Source of the DNA: Atlantibacter subterraneus
Lineage (GTDB): Bacteria; Pseudomonadota; Gammaproteobacteria; Enterobacterales; Enterobacteriaceae
Reading direction: 5' to 3' (one strand)
Length of the DNA: 64,000 bases
Assembly (NCBI RefSeq): GCF_027853245.1
Contig: NZ_JAPTZM010000008.1
Positions 34,249-43,681 of the stretch are shown here, one piece after another (the first letter of the stretch is position 1; every line of letters begins with the position of its first letter). Below the pieces are notes generated by a model, which was given only the letters and a program-made list of their open reading frames with translations, ran no database searches and was not told where the DNA came from. Both the position numbers and the translations under genes were made by a program.

Positions 34249-35135
34249 GCCTTTCCTCCGTGTGCTTTTTCTTCCTGCCAGAACTGGTACGCTTCGCGTG
34301 CCGACATATTCTCGTGGACCACTTTCTTCACCGCTTTGAGCATGGCGAGCGGAGCCTCGGACTGGAAGATGTTGCGCCCCATGTCCACGCCGCTGGCCCC
34401 CTGGTCGATAGCCCGCCAGCACATCTCCAGCGCATCCAGTTCCGGGAGCTTTTTGCCACCCGCGATCACAATCGGCACCGGGCAGCTGGCGGTGACTTTC
34501 TCAAAGCCTTGTTCGACGTAGTAGGTTTTGACGAACTGCGCGCCAATCTCGGCGGCGATGCGGCTGGCCAGCGAGAAGTAGCGGGCGTCGCGCGCCATCT
34601 CTTTACCCACGCCGGTCACCGCCAGCGTCGGGATGCCGTAGCGCGTTCCTTCGTCCACCAGCTTGATGATGTTGTTGATCGACTGGTGCTCGTATTCGGA
34701 GCCGATGTAAATCTGCGCCGCCACCGCACAGGCGTTGAGCCGCAGGGCGTCTTCCATCGCCACCGCCACGCACTCGTTCGACAGTTCCGCCAGAATCGAG
34801 TTACCGCCGGAGGCGCGCAGCACCACCGGCTTATTGGTGGCGGGCGGCACCTGGCTGCGCAAAATGCCGCGGGTACACATCAGCACATCGGTTTCCTGAT
34901 ACAGCGGCGCGATGGACAGATCGATACGCTCCAGCCCGGTGGTTGGGCCCTGGAAATAGCCGTGATCGAACGCCAGCATCACCGTGCGGTTAGTGGCCGG
35001 GTTGAAAATCCGCGCCAGACGCGACTGCATCCCCCAGTCCAGCGCTGCGCAGCCTTTCAGCGCGAACAGCGTATTCTTCTGGGGTTGCCCAATACCAAAA
35101 TCTTTGCCGTCCTTGATGTCGTCTAAATCAGCCAT
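34245..35135 (-). CDS. lsrF: 3-hydroxy-2,4-pentadione 5-phosphate thiolase LsrF
   Basis: LsrF is a class I aldolase-like (DeoC/FbaB-type) enzyme that transfers an acetyl group from P-HPD to CoA, giving dihydroxyacetone phosphate and acetyl-CoA, the end of AI-2 breakdown. The 296-aa product matches E. coli LsrF along its length: MADLDDIKDGKDF at the start, MLAFDHGYFQGPTTGLERID, the AVTGVGK segment, and the phosphate-binding PIVIAGGKK and GVDMGRNIF. The active-site Lys in family members lies in the KTYYVE segment, present here (VKTYYVEQGF). It starts 11 bp after lsrB. Confidence 0.96.
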   Translation of the reverse strand: MADLDDIKDGKDFGIGQPQKNTLFALKGCAALDWGMQSRLARIFNPATNRTVMLAFDHGYFQGPTTGLERIDLSIAPLYQETDVLMCTRGILRSQVPPATNKPVVLRASGGNSILAELSNECVAVAMEDALRLNACAVAAQIYIGSEYEHQSINNIIKLVDEGTRYGIPTLAVTGVGKEMARDARYFSLASRIAAEIGAQFVKTYYVEQGFEKVTASCPVPIVIAGGKKLPELDALEMCWRAIDQGASGVDMGRNIFQSEAPLAMLKAVKKVVHENMSAREAYQFWQEEKAHGGKA

Positions 35136-35146
35136 TGTCTCCCCCG

Positions 35147-36163
35147 TCAGAAATCGTAATTGTTGATGTTGTCTTTGGTGAACACCACGCGCTCCGGCAG
35201 CAGCACGATGCCGTTGCCTTTGGCTTCGTAGTCGTAACCCTGCACTTTGTTCGGCTCCACTTTCAGGGTGCCGATGTCTTTCACGTCAACGCTGTCGCCG
35301 ACGTTAAGATCGCCTTTCTTCAGCAGGGTATCCGCCACGTTGACCGCGATTTTGCCCTGTTGCACCACGTCCCACAGGCCGAAGGCCTTCACCGTGCCGC
35401 GCTCCACGTAGGGGCGCATCACGTTCGGAGTACTGAACCCGACAATCGCCACGCCGGTGCGCTTAAGGTTTTCTGCTGCCTGGGCCGCCGCCGGTAGCGC
35501 GTTAGCGTCAGGCGCGATGATCGCGTCCAGATCCGGGTAAGCCTTTAAGATCCCCTCGGCGGTTTGCAAAGACTTGGTGGCGTCGTTATAGCCAAACTGG
35601 GTGGTAACCACTTCCCACTCCGGATGATCTTTGGCGATCTTCGCTTTGGCTTCTTTTACCCACTGGTTTTGATCGGTCACGGTAGGGCTGGAGTAGAAAA
35701 ACGCGACTTTCGCTTTCGGTTTGGTCACCTGCTTTGAAGCCATCTCCACCAGCATCCCGCCCAACTGCTCCGGCGTGCCCTGGTTGATGTAGATGCTGCG
35801 GCATTCCGGCTTGGTGTCCGAGTCCCAGGTCAGCACTTTTACGCCGCGCTGCATGGCGCGTTTCAGGGCAGGGCACAGGCCGTCCGGGGAGACCGCCGAC
35901 ACGATAATCGCGTTGTATCCCTGGTTCACGAAGTTGTTGATCAACTGCACCTGGCCCGACACGCTCGGCTCCGTCGGCCCGTCATAGGTGACGTCCACGC
36001 CCAGCGCTTTGCCCGCTTCTTTCGCCCCGTTGCCGCCGCTGGTAAAGAACCCGACGCCGACCAGCTTGGGAATAAAGGCGATGCGATCCGCCGCCTGGGC
36101 AGTCACGACGCTCAAGGCCAGTGCCAGAGCACTACATTGCAGCACACGTTTTGCTGTATTCAT
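35147..36163 (-). CDS. lsrB: Autoinducer-2 binding periplasmic protein LsrB
   Basis: LsrB captures the (R)-THMF form of AI-2 in the periplasm and delivers it to the LsrACD transporter. The 338-aa product has a Sec signal peptide (MNTAKRVLQCSALALALSVVTAQA, cleavage after AQA near residue 24) and a type I periplasmic-binding fold. Residues that contact AI-2 in Salmonella LsrB have counterparts: Lys in FIPKLVG, Asp in TWDSD, Asp-Gln in VTDQNQW, and Pro/Ala in ANALPAAAQ. This supports true AI-2 rather than sugar binding. It is preceded by lsrD with a one-base gap. Confidence 0.96.
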   Translation of the reverse strand: MNTAKRVLQCSALALALSVVTAQAADRIAFIPKLVGVGFFTSGGNGAKEAGKALGVDVTYDGPTEPSVSGQVQLINNFVNQGYNAIIVSAVSPDGLCPALKRAMQRGVKVLTWDSDTKPECRSIYINQGTPEQLGGMLVEMASKQVTKPKAKVAFFYSSPTVTDQNQWVKEAKAKIAKDHPEWEVVTTQFGYNDATKSLQTAEGILKAYPDLDAIIAPDANALPAAAQAAENLKRTGVAIVGFSTPNVMRPYVERGTVKAFGLWDVVQQGKIAVNVADTLLKKGDLNVGDSVDVKDIGTLKVEPNKVQGYDYEAKGNGIVLLPERVVFTKDNINNYDF

Positions 36164-36164
36164 C

Positions 36165-37169
36165 TTAAGCTCCTGATTGTTTTATGGCACCGCGGCGAAT
36201 CTGAACGCGGCGCCATGCCGCACGCAGGGTTTCGCGATGCAAACTCACCGAACGACCAATCACCACCACAATCAACAACGCACCGGACAACGCACTCGAT
36301 ACCTGATTGGGTATCCCGACCATCTGTAATCCCTGCTGCAAATACCCCACCAGCAACGCCGCCAGCGCCGTACCCACCACAGAACCTGAACCGCCATAAA
36401 TATTGGCACCGCCCAGCACCGCCGCCGTCAGCGCGGGCATCAGCAAATCGCGCCCCAAATCCGAACGGGCTGAACCGAAGTAAGAAACCAGAATCACCGC
36501 CGCGATGGCCGACGCCAGCCCTACCAGCCCGTAAACGCCGTACAGCATGCCGTTGACCGGCAGCGCCGCGTAGCGGGCGGCGCGGGCATTTTGCCCGAGT
36601 AAAAACAGGTGGCGGCCAAAACGCGCCCGGTGTGCCAGCACCCAGAAAAACAGCGTGATGACGAAGAACATTACCAGCGGCACCGGCAGGCCGAGCAGCG
36701 TGGCATTGGCAAACGCGGTGAAGCTGTCCGGGAAGCCACCGATGCCTTCATAGCCCGTCGCGCCCGCCATTCCGGAAAGCAGCAGCGCGCCACCGCCGTA
36801 GAGGTAAAGCGTGCCGAGGGTGATCACCAGCGGGCTAATGCCGGTGTAGTGAATCAATGCCGCATTGAGGAAGCCGCAGGCCAGCCCGAGCGCCAGGGTT
36901 AATACAATCGCCACGCCCATCGGCACGCCGGACTGCATCAGCACACCCAGCGCGATGGCGCACAGCCCGATGGTCGAGCCGAGGGAAATATCGATCCCGC
37001 CGCTGATGATCACCAGCGTCAGCGGCAAGGCCACGATGCCGATGCATATAAAGTCGCTGGTGCTGAACAGCAGCATATTCACGTCGAGCATGCGCGGGTT
37101 CAGCGCGCCGAACAGCAGGATTTCCAGTACCAGCAACGCCAGCAGCGCCAGTTCCCAGTTCACTTTCAT
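36165..37169 (-). CDS. lsrD: AI-2 ABC transporter permease LsrD
   Basis: LsrD is one of two inner-membrane permease subunits of the AI-2 importer, of the ribose-type (RbsC-like) family. It is 334 aa with eight to ten hydrophobic segments. The family motif GGIDISLGSTIGLCAIALG (about residues 57-75) resembles the coupling region of sugar permeases. LGGANIYGGSGSVVGT occurs near residue 255. Its start immediately follows the lsrC stop with no spare base. Confidence 0.95.
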   Translation of the reverse strand: MKVNWELALLALLVLEILLFGALNPRMLDVNMLLFSTSDFICIGIVALPLTLVIISGGIDISLGSTIGLCAIALGVLMQSGVPMGVAIVLTLALGLACGFLNAALIHYTGISPLVITLGTLYLYGGGALLLSGMAGATGYEGIGGFPDSFTAFANATLLGLPVPLVMFFVITLFFWVLAHRARFGRHLFLLGQNARAARYAALPVNGMLYGVYGLVGLASAIAAVILVSYFGSARSDLGRDLLMPALTAAVLGGANIYGGSGSVVGTALAALLVGYLQQGLQMVGIPNQVSSALSGALLIVVVIGRSVSLHRETLRAAWRRVQIRRGAIKQSGA

Positions 37170-38207
37170 TTACGCCACCTCTTTTTTGTTTTTGCGACCG
37201 GGAAATGGCGCGACGTTTTTCCGCCCCGACGCCCCCGGAACAAAGCGGCTGTATTTCAGCGCGCGCTGGTGGCGGGTCAGCGCCTGGCGTAGCCGTCCGT
37301 CGAGCACCAGTACGCCCAGCAGCACCAGCCCGGCGATAAAGTCGTTCCACCAGGCGGGCAGTTTGAACAGCACTAGCACGGTGTCGATTTGGGTTAAAAA
37401 GAACGCGCCGAGGAACGCGCCGATCAGCGTGCCGGTGCCGCCGAGCAGGGAGATCCCGCCCAGTACGCAGGCGGCGATGGCTTTCATCTCCAGGCCGCTG
37501 CCGGTCTGATTGGGCACAAAGCCGATTTGCGAGGCGAACAGAATGCCGCCGAGGGCCGCCAGCAGGCCGTTAAAGGTAAAGGCCAGCAGCCGGGTGCGAT
37601 TCACTGCTACGCCCAGCTTGCGCGCGGCAGCGAGGTTATCGCCTACCGCGTAGAAGTCGCGGCCAAAGGCGGTGCGCGCCAGGATCACGCTGCCCAACGC
37701 CACCAGCGCCAGCACCGCGAAGCCAAACGGGGAGACGCCGATAAATACCGGTTCCGACAGTGCTTTCAGGCTTTGCGGTAATCCTTCGATCCATTTTCCG
37801 TCGGTCCACAGCAGCATTGCGCCGCGGTACAGTCCCAGCGTGCCGAGGGTGGCGACAATCGCCGGGATGCGCAGCCACACCACCAGCACGCCGTTGAAAA
37901 ACCCGCACAGCGCGCCGATGGCAAACGCGAAGCCCATCGCCAGCGACAGGCTGTAGCCCTGATTCAGCGCCACGCCAACGGCAATCGCGCACAAGCCGAC
38001 CGTCGACCCCACCGACACGTCAATATTGCGCGTCAGCATCACCATCGCCGCGCCCATTGCCAGCAGGATCAAAATCTGCGAGCTGGAAAAAATCATCGCC
38101 AGCGTCTGGGCGCTGAAATAGCTGTGGTTAAGGCCCATCAGCACGCCGAACAGCGCCACAATGGCCAGAAACGCGGTCAGTTCACGGTTACGCAGCAGCA
38201 TCTTCAC
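37170..38207 (-). CDS. lsrC: AI-2 ABC transporter permease LsrC
   Basis: This is the second permease of the AI-2 importer, 345 aa, with about ten hydrophobic segments. The RbsC-like motif NIDVSVGSTVGLCAIAVG is near residues 61-78 and LGGISLLGGTGTLIGAF near 245. It ends in a basic cytoplasmic tail (RKNKKEVA). Start ATG 38207 overlaps the lsrA stop by four bases. Paired with LsrD by sequence and by position. Confidence 0.95.
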   Translation of the reverse strand: MKMLLRNRELTAFLAIVALFGVLMGLNHSYFSAQTLAMIFSSSQILILLAMGAAMVMLTRNIDVSVGSTVGLCAIAVGVALNQGYSLSLAMGFAFAIGALCGFFNGVLVVWLRIPAIVATLGTLGLYRGAMLLWTDGKWIEGLPQSLKALSEPVFIGVSPFGFAVLALVALGSVILARTAFGRDFYAVGDNLAAARKLGVAVNRTRLLAFTFNGLLAALGGILFASQIGFVPNQTGSGLEMKAIAACVLGGISLLGGTGTLIGAFLGAFFLTQIDTVLVLFKLPAWWNDFIAGLVLLGVLVLDGRLRQALTRHQRALKYSRFVPGASGRKNVAPFPGRKNKKEVA

Positions 38208-39703
38208 GGACGTTGTCCTCCAAAGGCCAGTTTCATCATCCGGTCAGGCGAAATGGCGTCGCGCGCCAGTTCCCCGCTGAGTTCCCCCTGGTGCATCACC
38301 AGCACCCGGTCCGCCAGCCCCGGGAATTCGTCCACGTCAGAGGAGATCATCAGCACCGCCACGTTTTGCGCCGCCACGCTTTTGATCAGCTGATAGATAT
38401 CGGCGCGGGCGGAGACATCCACGCCACGGGTCGGCTCATCAATGATCAGCAGCAGCGGATTGGCTTCCAGGCAGCGCGCCAGCAGCACTTTCTGCTGATT
38501 GCCGCCGGAGAGGGTACGCACAATTTGGTTCGGATGATTAAGTTTGATGCCCAGCGCCCGGTGATAGCGCTCGACCACTGCGTCCTCACGCTTCGGCTGT
38601 TGCCACAGCGACGGCTCGTTGAGCGCCACGGTGTTCCAGCGGATGGGGGCATCGAGAAACAGGCCGGAGACCTGGCGATCTTCCGGCAGGTATACCAGCC
38701 CGCGTTCGAGACGCGCGCGGATCGGCGTAGAGGTGATGTCATGATTTTCCAGCCAGACGCGCCCGCCGCGCGCCGGACGCAGGCCGTATAAGGTCTCCGC
38801 CAGTTCGGTGCGTCCGGAACCCACCAGGCCCGCCAGCCCAACAATCTCTCCGGCGCGCACTTCAAAACTGAGATCGAGAAAGCCCTCGCCGGTCAGTTCA
38901 TCCACCCGCAGCACCGGGAAGTCCTGCGGCTGGGTGCGGCGGTTGCCCGGTAGCGCCAGCCACAGCTTTTGAGTGTCGCTCAGGCTGCGCTCCCGGCTCA
39001 CCGGGGTCATGGCGTGGATCAGTTCGCTGTCGGTGAGCTGTGCGGTTTCGCCGCTCAGCACCACTGCGCCGTCGCGCATTACCGAGACATGGCTGGCGAT
39101 GGCGCGAATTTCCGGCAATTTATGGGAGATAAAAATGATCCCCACGCCCGCGGATTGCAGCGCGCGGATCTGGCGGAATAACCGATCGGTTTCCCCTGGC
39201 GTCAGCGAAGCGGTCGGTTCATCAAGAATCAAAATTTTGGCGTTGCGCATCAGGCCGCGCAGGATCTCCACCATCTGCTGATCCGCCACTTCAAGCGTGC
39301 TGGCGGACGCCTGTAAATTGAGATGGCAATCGAGCTGGGCCAGTTTTTCTGACAGCTGCTGCGCAATTTTTTTATCGTTCGGCAGGCGGAACAGAATGTT
39401 TTCCTGCACGGTGAGGTTGGGGAACAGCATCGGTTCCTGCGGCACCAGATAGATCCCCAGGCCGTGTGCCTGTTGTGGCGAAAGCCGGGTAAACGGCTGC
39501 CCTTCAATCTGTATCACGCCGCTGTCAGCGGTTTCTACGCCCGCGACAATTTTCATCAGCGTCGACTTGCCCGCGCCGTTACCGCCCATCAGGGCATGCA
39601 CCTGCCCGGAAAGCAGCGTGAAATCAATCGACTTCAGTACGCTCACCCCGGAGAACTGTTTACTTATCGCCTGCACATTCAGTAACGGGTCTGAATTCGT
39701 CAT
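38204..39703 (-). CDS. lsrA: AI-2 ABC transporter ATPase LsrA
   Basis: LsrA is the double ATP-binding subunit that energises AI-2 import at the cytoplasmic face. The 499-aa product has two nucleotide-binding domains. Domain 1 has Walker A GGNGAGKST (about 36-44) and Walker B ILILDEPTAS. Domain 2 has a degenerate Walker A-like VGSGRTELAE and signature LSGGNQQKVLLARCLE with LLIIDEPTRG, typical of RbsA-type ATPases. ATG 39703 is chosen because GGAG lies five bases upstream; a GTG six bases earlier would leave no room for a ribosome-binding site. A LsrR-type inverted repeat lies just upstream. Confidence 0.95.
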   Translation of the reverse strand: MTNSDPLLNVQAISKQFSGVSVLKSIDFTLLSGQVHALMGGNGAGKSTLMKIVAGVETADSGVIQIEGQPFTRLSPQQAHGLGIYLVPQEPMLFPNLTVQENILFRLPNDKKIAQQLSEKLAQLDCHLNLQASASTLEVADQQMVEILRGLMRNAKILILDEPTASLTPGETDRLFRQIRALQSAGVGIIFISHKLPEIRAIASHVSVMRDGAVVLSGETAQLTDSELIHAMTPVSRERSLSDTQKLWLALPGNRRTQPQDFPVLRVDELTGEGFLDLSFEVRAGEIVGLAGLVGSGRTELAETLYGLRPARGGRVWLENHDITSTPIRARLERGLVYLPEDRQVSGLFLDAPIRWNTVALNEPSLWQQPKREDAVVERYHRALGIKLNHPNQIVRTLSGGNQQKVLLARCLEANPLLLIIDEPTRGVDVSARADIYQLIKSVAAQNVAVLMISSDVDEFPGLADRVLVMHQGELSGELARDAISPDRMMKLAFGGQRP

Positions 39704-39718
39704 CGCCACTCCGAAAAA

Positions 39719-39751
39719 TGAACAAATGATTTTTTAAATCTACAATGTTCA
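39719..39751. promoter_or_regulatory. Probable LsrR operator at lsrA
   Basis: TGAACA (39719-39724) and TGTTCA (39746-39751) form a spaced inverted repeat, 27 bp start to start. It is the same layout as the element at 39885-39917. Confidence 0.7.
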
Positions 39752-39884
39752 AAAAGCGTAGACGGTGAACTATATTTACAACCGTGCAGGGATCACATTT
39801 TCAGGCATAATCTGGTCGCACAGCTAAACGGAATAAAAAATGATCTTTTTGCCGGGCATCTCACAGTTTCAGACCAGGCAGGAT

Positions 39885-39917
39885 CGAACACATGATCTAA
39901 ATTTCAATAAGAGTTCA
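39885..39917. promoter_or_regulatory. Probable LsrR operator at lsrR
   Basis: CGAACA (39885-39890) and AGTTCA (39912-39917) lie 27 bp apart and end five bases before the lsrR ATG. They share GAACA-n-ATGAT with the lsrA-side element, consistent with autorepression. Confidence 0.65.
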
Positions 39918-39921
39918 GCTT

Positions 39922-40890
39922 ATGAGCGAAAAACGAAGCGATGAGGGACGGTATGCCGGTATCGCGATGGCCGAAGAAGAGCTACTGGCACGGGTGGCGT
40001 GGTGCTACTACCACGACGGGTTGACTCAAAACGATATCGGCGAACGGCTGGGGTTGCCGCGACTGAAGATTTCACGCCTGTTAGAGAAAGGCCGTCAGTC
40101 GGGGGTGATCCGGGTGCAAATCAACTCGCGGTACGAAGGCTGCCTGGCACTGGAAACCGCGCTGGCACAGCGTTTCGGGCTACGGCTGGCGCGGGTGCTG
40201 CCGGCGCTGAACACGCCGCCGATGAACACGCGGCTGGGGATTGGCGCGGCGCAGTCGCTGATGGGCGTGCTGGAGCCGGGGCAACTGCTGGCGGTGGGAT
40301 TTGGCGAAGCCACCATGAGCTGCTTGCAGCATTTAAGCGGGTTTATCAGCTCCCAGCAGATCCGGCTGGTGACGCTGTCGGGCGGGGTAGGGCCGTATAT
40401 GACCGGCATCGGCCAGCTTGATGCAGCCTGTAGCGTCAGCATTATTCCCGCGCCGCTGCGGGTGTCGTCGCCGGAAGTGGCGGAGATTTTAAAGCGCGAA
40501 TCCAGCGTGCGCGATGTGCTGCTGGCCGCCAGCGCCGCCGACGTGGCGGTGGTGGGCATCGGGTCGGTGAGCCAGAAACGCGATGCGACGATCCTGCGCT
40601 CCGGTTATATCAGCGAAGGCGAGCAGTTAATGTACGCCCGTAAAGGCGCGGTAGGCGACATTCTCGGTTATTTCCTGCAGGCCGACGGCGAACAGGTTGA
40701 CGATCTGCCGATCCACCGCGAGCTGCTGGGCATCTCCCTGAATGAGCTGGCTCAGTTGCCCACTATCGTGGGCGTGGCGGGCGGAGAAGAGAAAGCCGAC
40801 GCCATTTATGCCGCCCTGTGCGGCCGCCGTATCAATGGCCTGGTAACAGAAGAAGCGACAGCGCGCGCGGTGCTGGCTCTGGCGGGATAA
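39922..40890 (+). CDS. lsrR: Transcriptional repressor LsrR
   Basis: LsrR represses lsrACDBFG and its own operon until phospho-AI-2 binds. The 322-aa SorC-family protein has an N-terminal helix-turn-helix (about 20-60: ARVAWCYYHDGLTQNDIGERLGLPRLKISRLLEKGR) and a C-terminal sugar-phosphate-binding Rossmann-like domain (about 65-320). It is divergent from lsrA with two matching operators in the shared 212-bp region. lsrK follows 43 bp downstream as one unit. Confidence 0.95.
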   Translation: MSEKRSDEGRYAGIAMAEEELLARVAWCYYHDGLTQNDIGERLGLPRLKISRLLEKGRQSGVIRVQINSRYEGCLALETALAQRFGLRLARVLPALNTPPMNTRLGIGAAQSLMGVLEPGQLLAVGFGEATMSCLQHLSGFISSQQIRLVTLSGGVGPYMTGIGQLDAACSVSIIPAPLRVSSPEVAEILKRESSVRDVLLAASAADVAVVGIGSVSQKRDATILRSGYISEGEQLMYARKGAVGDILGYFLQADGEQVDDLPIHRELLGISLNELAQLPTIVGVAGGEEKADAIYAALCGRRINGLVTEEATARAVLALAG

Positions 40891-40933
40891 TCCGGAGCTT
40901 GCTTCGCGAACCCTAACAGAGCGAGGCAAGCCG

Positions 40934-42520
40934 ATGAGTTACCTTTTAGCGTTAGACGCCGGAACAGGCAGTGTCCGTGCCGTTATCTTTGATTTAGCAG
41001 GCCGCCAGATTGCCGCAGGCCAGGCGGAATGGACCCACCAGAGCGTGGCGGATGTCCCCGGCTCGATGGAGTTCGATCTCACCACTAACTGGCAGTTAAC
41101 CTGCCGCTGCATTAAGGAAGCGCTGGTGAAAGCGGGCTTAACCGCCAGCGATATCGCCAGCGTCGCCTGCTGCTCAATGCGCGAAGGGATCGTGCTGTAC
41201 GATCGCAACGGCGATCCGATCTGGGCCTGCGCTAACGTTGACGCCCGCGCCAGCCATGAAGTCTCCGAACTCAAAGAGATCCACGACTACCAGTTTGAAT
41301 CCGAGGTATACCACGTTTCCGGACAGACCCTGGCGCTGAGTGCCATGCCGCGCCTGCTGTGGTTGGCTCACCACCGTCCGGATATTTATCGCCAGGCGGC
41401 GACCATCACCATGATCAGCGACTGGCTGGCGGCGAAGCTGTCCGGTGAGCTGGCGGTGGACCCGTCCAACGCGGGCACTACCGGGATGCTGGATTTGCAT
41501 ACCCGCGACTGGCGGCCTGCGCTGCTGGATATGGCCGGGTTGCGCGCGGATATCCTCTCGCCGGTAAAAGAGACCGGTACGGTGCTGGGCGCGGTGACGG
41601 CAGATGCGGCGGCGCAGTGCGGATTACGCGAAGGGACGCCGGTGGTGATGGGCGGCGGCGATGTGCAACTGGGCTGTCTCGGGCTTGGCGTGGTACGCGC
41701 CGGGCAAACGGCGGTGCTGGGCGGCACTTTCTGGCAGCAGGTCGTGAATCTCCCGGCGGTACGCACCGATCCGCAAATGAACATCCGCGTAAACCCGCAC
41801 GTTATCCCCGGCATGGTGCAGGCGGAGTCGATCAGCTTTTTCACCGGTTTGACGATGCGCTGGTTCCGCGACGCGTTCTGCGCCGAAGAGAAACTGATCG
41901 CCGAGCGGCTCGGCACAGACACCTATGCGCTGCTGGAACAGATGGCAAGCCAGGTGCCGGCGGGTTCTCACGGCGTCATGCCGATTTTCTCTGATGCCAT
42001 GCACTTTAATAAGTGGTATCACGCGGCCCCGTCGTTTATTAACCTCTCTATCGATGCCGATAAATGTAATAAGGCCACGCTATTCAGGGCCCTGGAAGAG
42101 AATGCCGCGATTGTCTCGGCCTGCAACCTGGCGCAGATTTCCAGTTTCTCCGGAGTAAAATTCGACGGGCTGGTGTTTGCGGGCGGCGGCTCGAAAGGCG
42201 CGCTGTGGAGCCAGATTTTAAGCGACGTCACCGGGCTGCCGGTGCGCGTTCCGGAAGTCAAAGAAGCCACCGCGCTGGGCTGTGCCATCGCAGCGGGCGC
42301 AGGGGTAGGGCTGTATTCAGATATGGCCAGCGCCGGGGAAAAACTGGTGAGCTGGCAGCGGGAATTCACCCCGAATCCCGCGCATCGCGAGCTTTATGAC
42401 GAGATGATGCAGAAATGGCAGGCGGTGTATGCGGACCAACTGGGGCTGGTGGACAGCGGACTGACGACGTCGCTGTGGCGCGCGCCAGGGCTGGAAAAAA
42501 GGCAGGCGTCGGCGTCGTGA
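40934..42520 (+). CDS. lsrK: Autoinducer-2 kinase LsrK
   Basis: LsrK phosphorylates AI-2 (DPD) with ATP in the cytoplasm, trapping it and creating the LsrR inducer. The 528-aa FGGY-family kinase shows the N-terminal phosphate loop LALDAGTGSVRAVIFDLAG (about 5-23), the catalytic Asp region DVQLGCLGLG (near 240), and the C-terminal ATP-binding GLVFAGGGSKGALW (near 415). Length matches E. coli LsrK (530). A hairpin at 42535-42553 follows the stop, without a T-tract. Confidence 0.95.
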   Translation: MSYLLALDAGTGSVRAVIFDLAGRQIAAGQAEWTHQSVADVPGSMEFDLTTNWQLTCRCIKEALVKAGLTASDIASVACCSMREGIVLYDRNGDPIWACANVDARASHEVSELKEIHDYQFESEVYHVSGQTLALSAMPRLLWLAHHRPDIYRQAATITMISDWLAAKLSGELAVDPSNAGTTGMLDLHTRDWRPALLDMAGLRADILSPVKETGTVLGAVTADAAAQCGLREGTPVVMGGGDVQLGCLGLGVVRAGQTAVLGGTFWQQVVNLPAVRTDPQMNIRVNPHVIPGMVQAESISFFTGLTMRWFRDAFCAEEKLIAERLGTDTYALLEQMASQVPAGSHGVMPIFSDAMHFNKWYHAAPSFINLSIDADKCNKATLFRALEENAAIVSACNLAQISSFSGVKFDGLVFAGGGSKGALWSQILSDVTGLPVRVPEVKEATALGCAIAAGAGVGLYSDMASAGEKLVSWQREFTPNPAHRELYDEMMQKWQAVYADQLGLVDSGLTTSLWRAPGLEKRQASAS

Positions 42521-42534
42521 TACCATGGAATGGC

Positions 42535-42553
42535 CCGCCCGTATGACGGGCGG
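42535..42553. terminator. GC-rich hairpin between convergent lsrK and the dehydrogenase gene
   Basis: CCGCCCGT (42535-42542) pairs with ACGGGCGG (42546-42553) around a 3-nt loop. No T-tract follows on either strand, so this is at best a weak terminator. Confidence 0.45.
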
Positions 42554-42564
42554 ACCTCATCAAA

Positions 42565-43566
42565 TTAAAACGCAATCACCACTTTCCCGCGCATATGCCC
42601 GGCCAGCACTTTCTGGTGGGCTTCGCGGACGCTTTCCACGCTCAGGCCATGCAGCGTCTCGCTAAGCGCGCTTTCCACCACGCCGTCATCTACCAGTGTG
42701 GCAACATGATCGAGGATCTCGCCCTGACGCGCCATATCGGCAGTTTGATACATGCTGCGGGTGTACATAAACTCCCAGTGCAGGGCGGCGGATTTGGATT
42801 TCAGCACGTCCTGGCTCAGCGGCTGGGTGTTTTCTACGATGGTGCAGATGTGGCCCTGCGGCGCAATCAGCTGGGTGACGGCAGGCCAGTGGCCGTCGGT
42901 ATCGTTCAGAATAAAGATGTAATCAACGAATTTGATCTCGTGCTTCGCCAGTTCGCCCGGCAGATCTTTATAGCTCACAACCAGATCCGCGCCGCGGTCC
43001 CGGCACCACTGTGCGGAATCTTCCCGCGAGGCGGTGGCGATCACTTTTACTTTGCTGTTGTGCCTGGCGAACGGGATGGCCAGCGAACCAACGCCGCCTG
43101 CGCCGCCAATAATCAGCAGCGTTTTCTCTTCGCCCGCATCCTGAATGTTCAGACGCTCGAACAATCCTTCCCATGCCGTGAGCGCCGTTAACGGGATAGC
43201 CGCCGCCGCTGCCCAGTCGAGGCTTTTCGGCTTATGGCCGACGATGCGCGCATCGATCAGTTGATGAGTGGTGTTGCTGCCCGGACGGGTGATATCCCCT
43301 GCGTAATAAACTTCGTCACCTGCCTTAAAGCCGGTCACTTTACTGCCGACGGATTTCACAATCCCGCTGGCATCCCAGCCTAAAACGCGCGGCTCCTGTA
43401 AGCCTTTCTTCTGGATGCCCTGGTGAACTTTGGTATCGACCGGGTTAATCGACACGGCTTTGACCTCAACCAGCAAGTCATACTCGCCTGGCTGCGGCAT
43501 TTCAGACTGGATTTCAATAAAACTGGCAGGATCCTGTGGGTTAACGGCAATGGCTTTCACTGACAT
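42565..43566 (-). CDS. Zinc-type alcohol dehydrogenase-like/quinone oxidoreductase
   Basis: This 333-aa medium-chain dehydrogenase/reductase has a GroES-like N-terminal domain (LVEVKAVSINPVDTKVHQG) and a Rossmann NADPH-binding domain (LLIIGGAGGVGSLAIPFAR, about 148-166). Structural-zinc cysteines and the catalytic Cys/His ligands of true alcohol dehydrogenases are not apparent. It therefore belongs to the zinc-independent quinone-oxidoreductase-like branch (adh_fam_1 type). Substrate unknown; probably reduces quinones or enals. It is divergent from a LysR regulator 115 bp away, which probably controls it. Confidence 0.88.
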   Translation of the reverse strand: MSVKAIAVNPQDPASFIEIQSEMPQPGEYDLLVEVKAVSINPVDTKVHQGIQKKGLQEPRVLGWDASGIVKSVGSKVTGFKAGDEVYYAGDITRPGSNTTHQLIDARIVGHKPKSLDWAAAAAIPLTALTAWEGLFERLNIQDAGEEKTLLIIGGAGGVGSLAIPFARHNSKVKVIATASREDSAQWCRDRGADLVVSYKDLPGELAKHEIKFVDYIFILNDTDGHWPAVTQLIAPQGHICTIVENTQPLSQDVLKSKSAALHWEFMYTRSMYQTADMARQGEILDHVATLVDDGVVESALSETLHGLSVESVREAHQKVLAGHMRGKVVIAF

Positions 43567-43681
43567 GGTGCGCTCCGCGTATCGGGTTTGAAAGGTGATG
43601 ATGTGGAACAGTCTAGGCTACGGAAATAAGAATGATAAGATGGACAATCACTAACGCTGTGTTCGTTTGAGATGAACAATC

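Noticed and set aside
34260..35126. 288-codon plus-strand frame opposite lsrF
   Set aside because: Antisense shadow rich in His, Arg and Val; lsrF is a clear enzyme gene.
39793..39865. Possible CRP half-sites (TCACA) in the lsr control region
   Set aside because: The matching TGTGA arms are absent at the required distance, so a CRP site cannot be supported although E. coli lsr is CRP-controlled.
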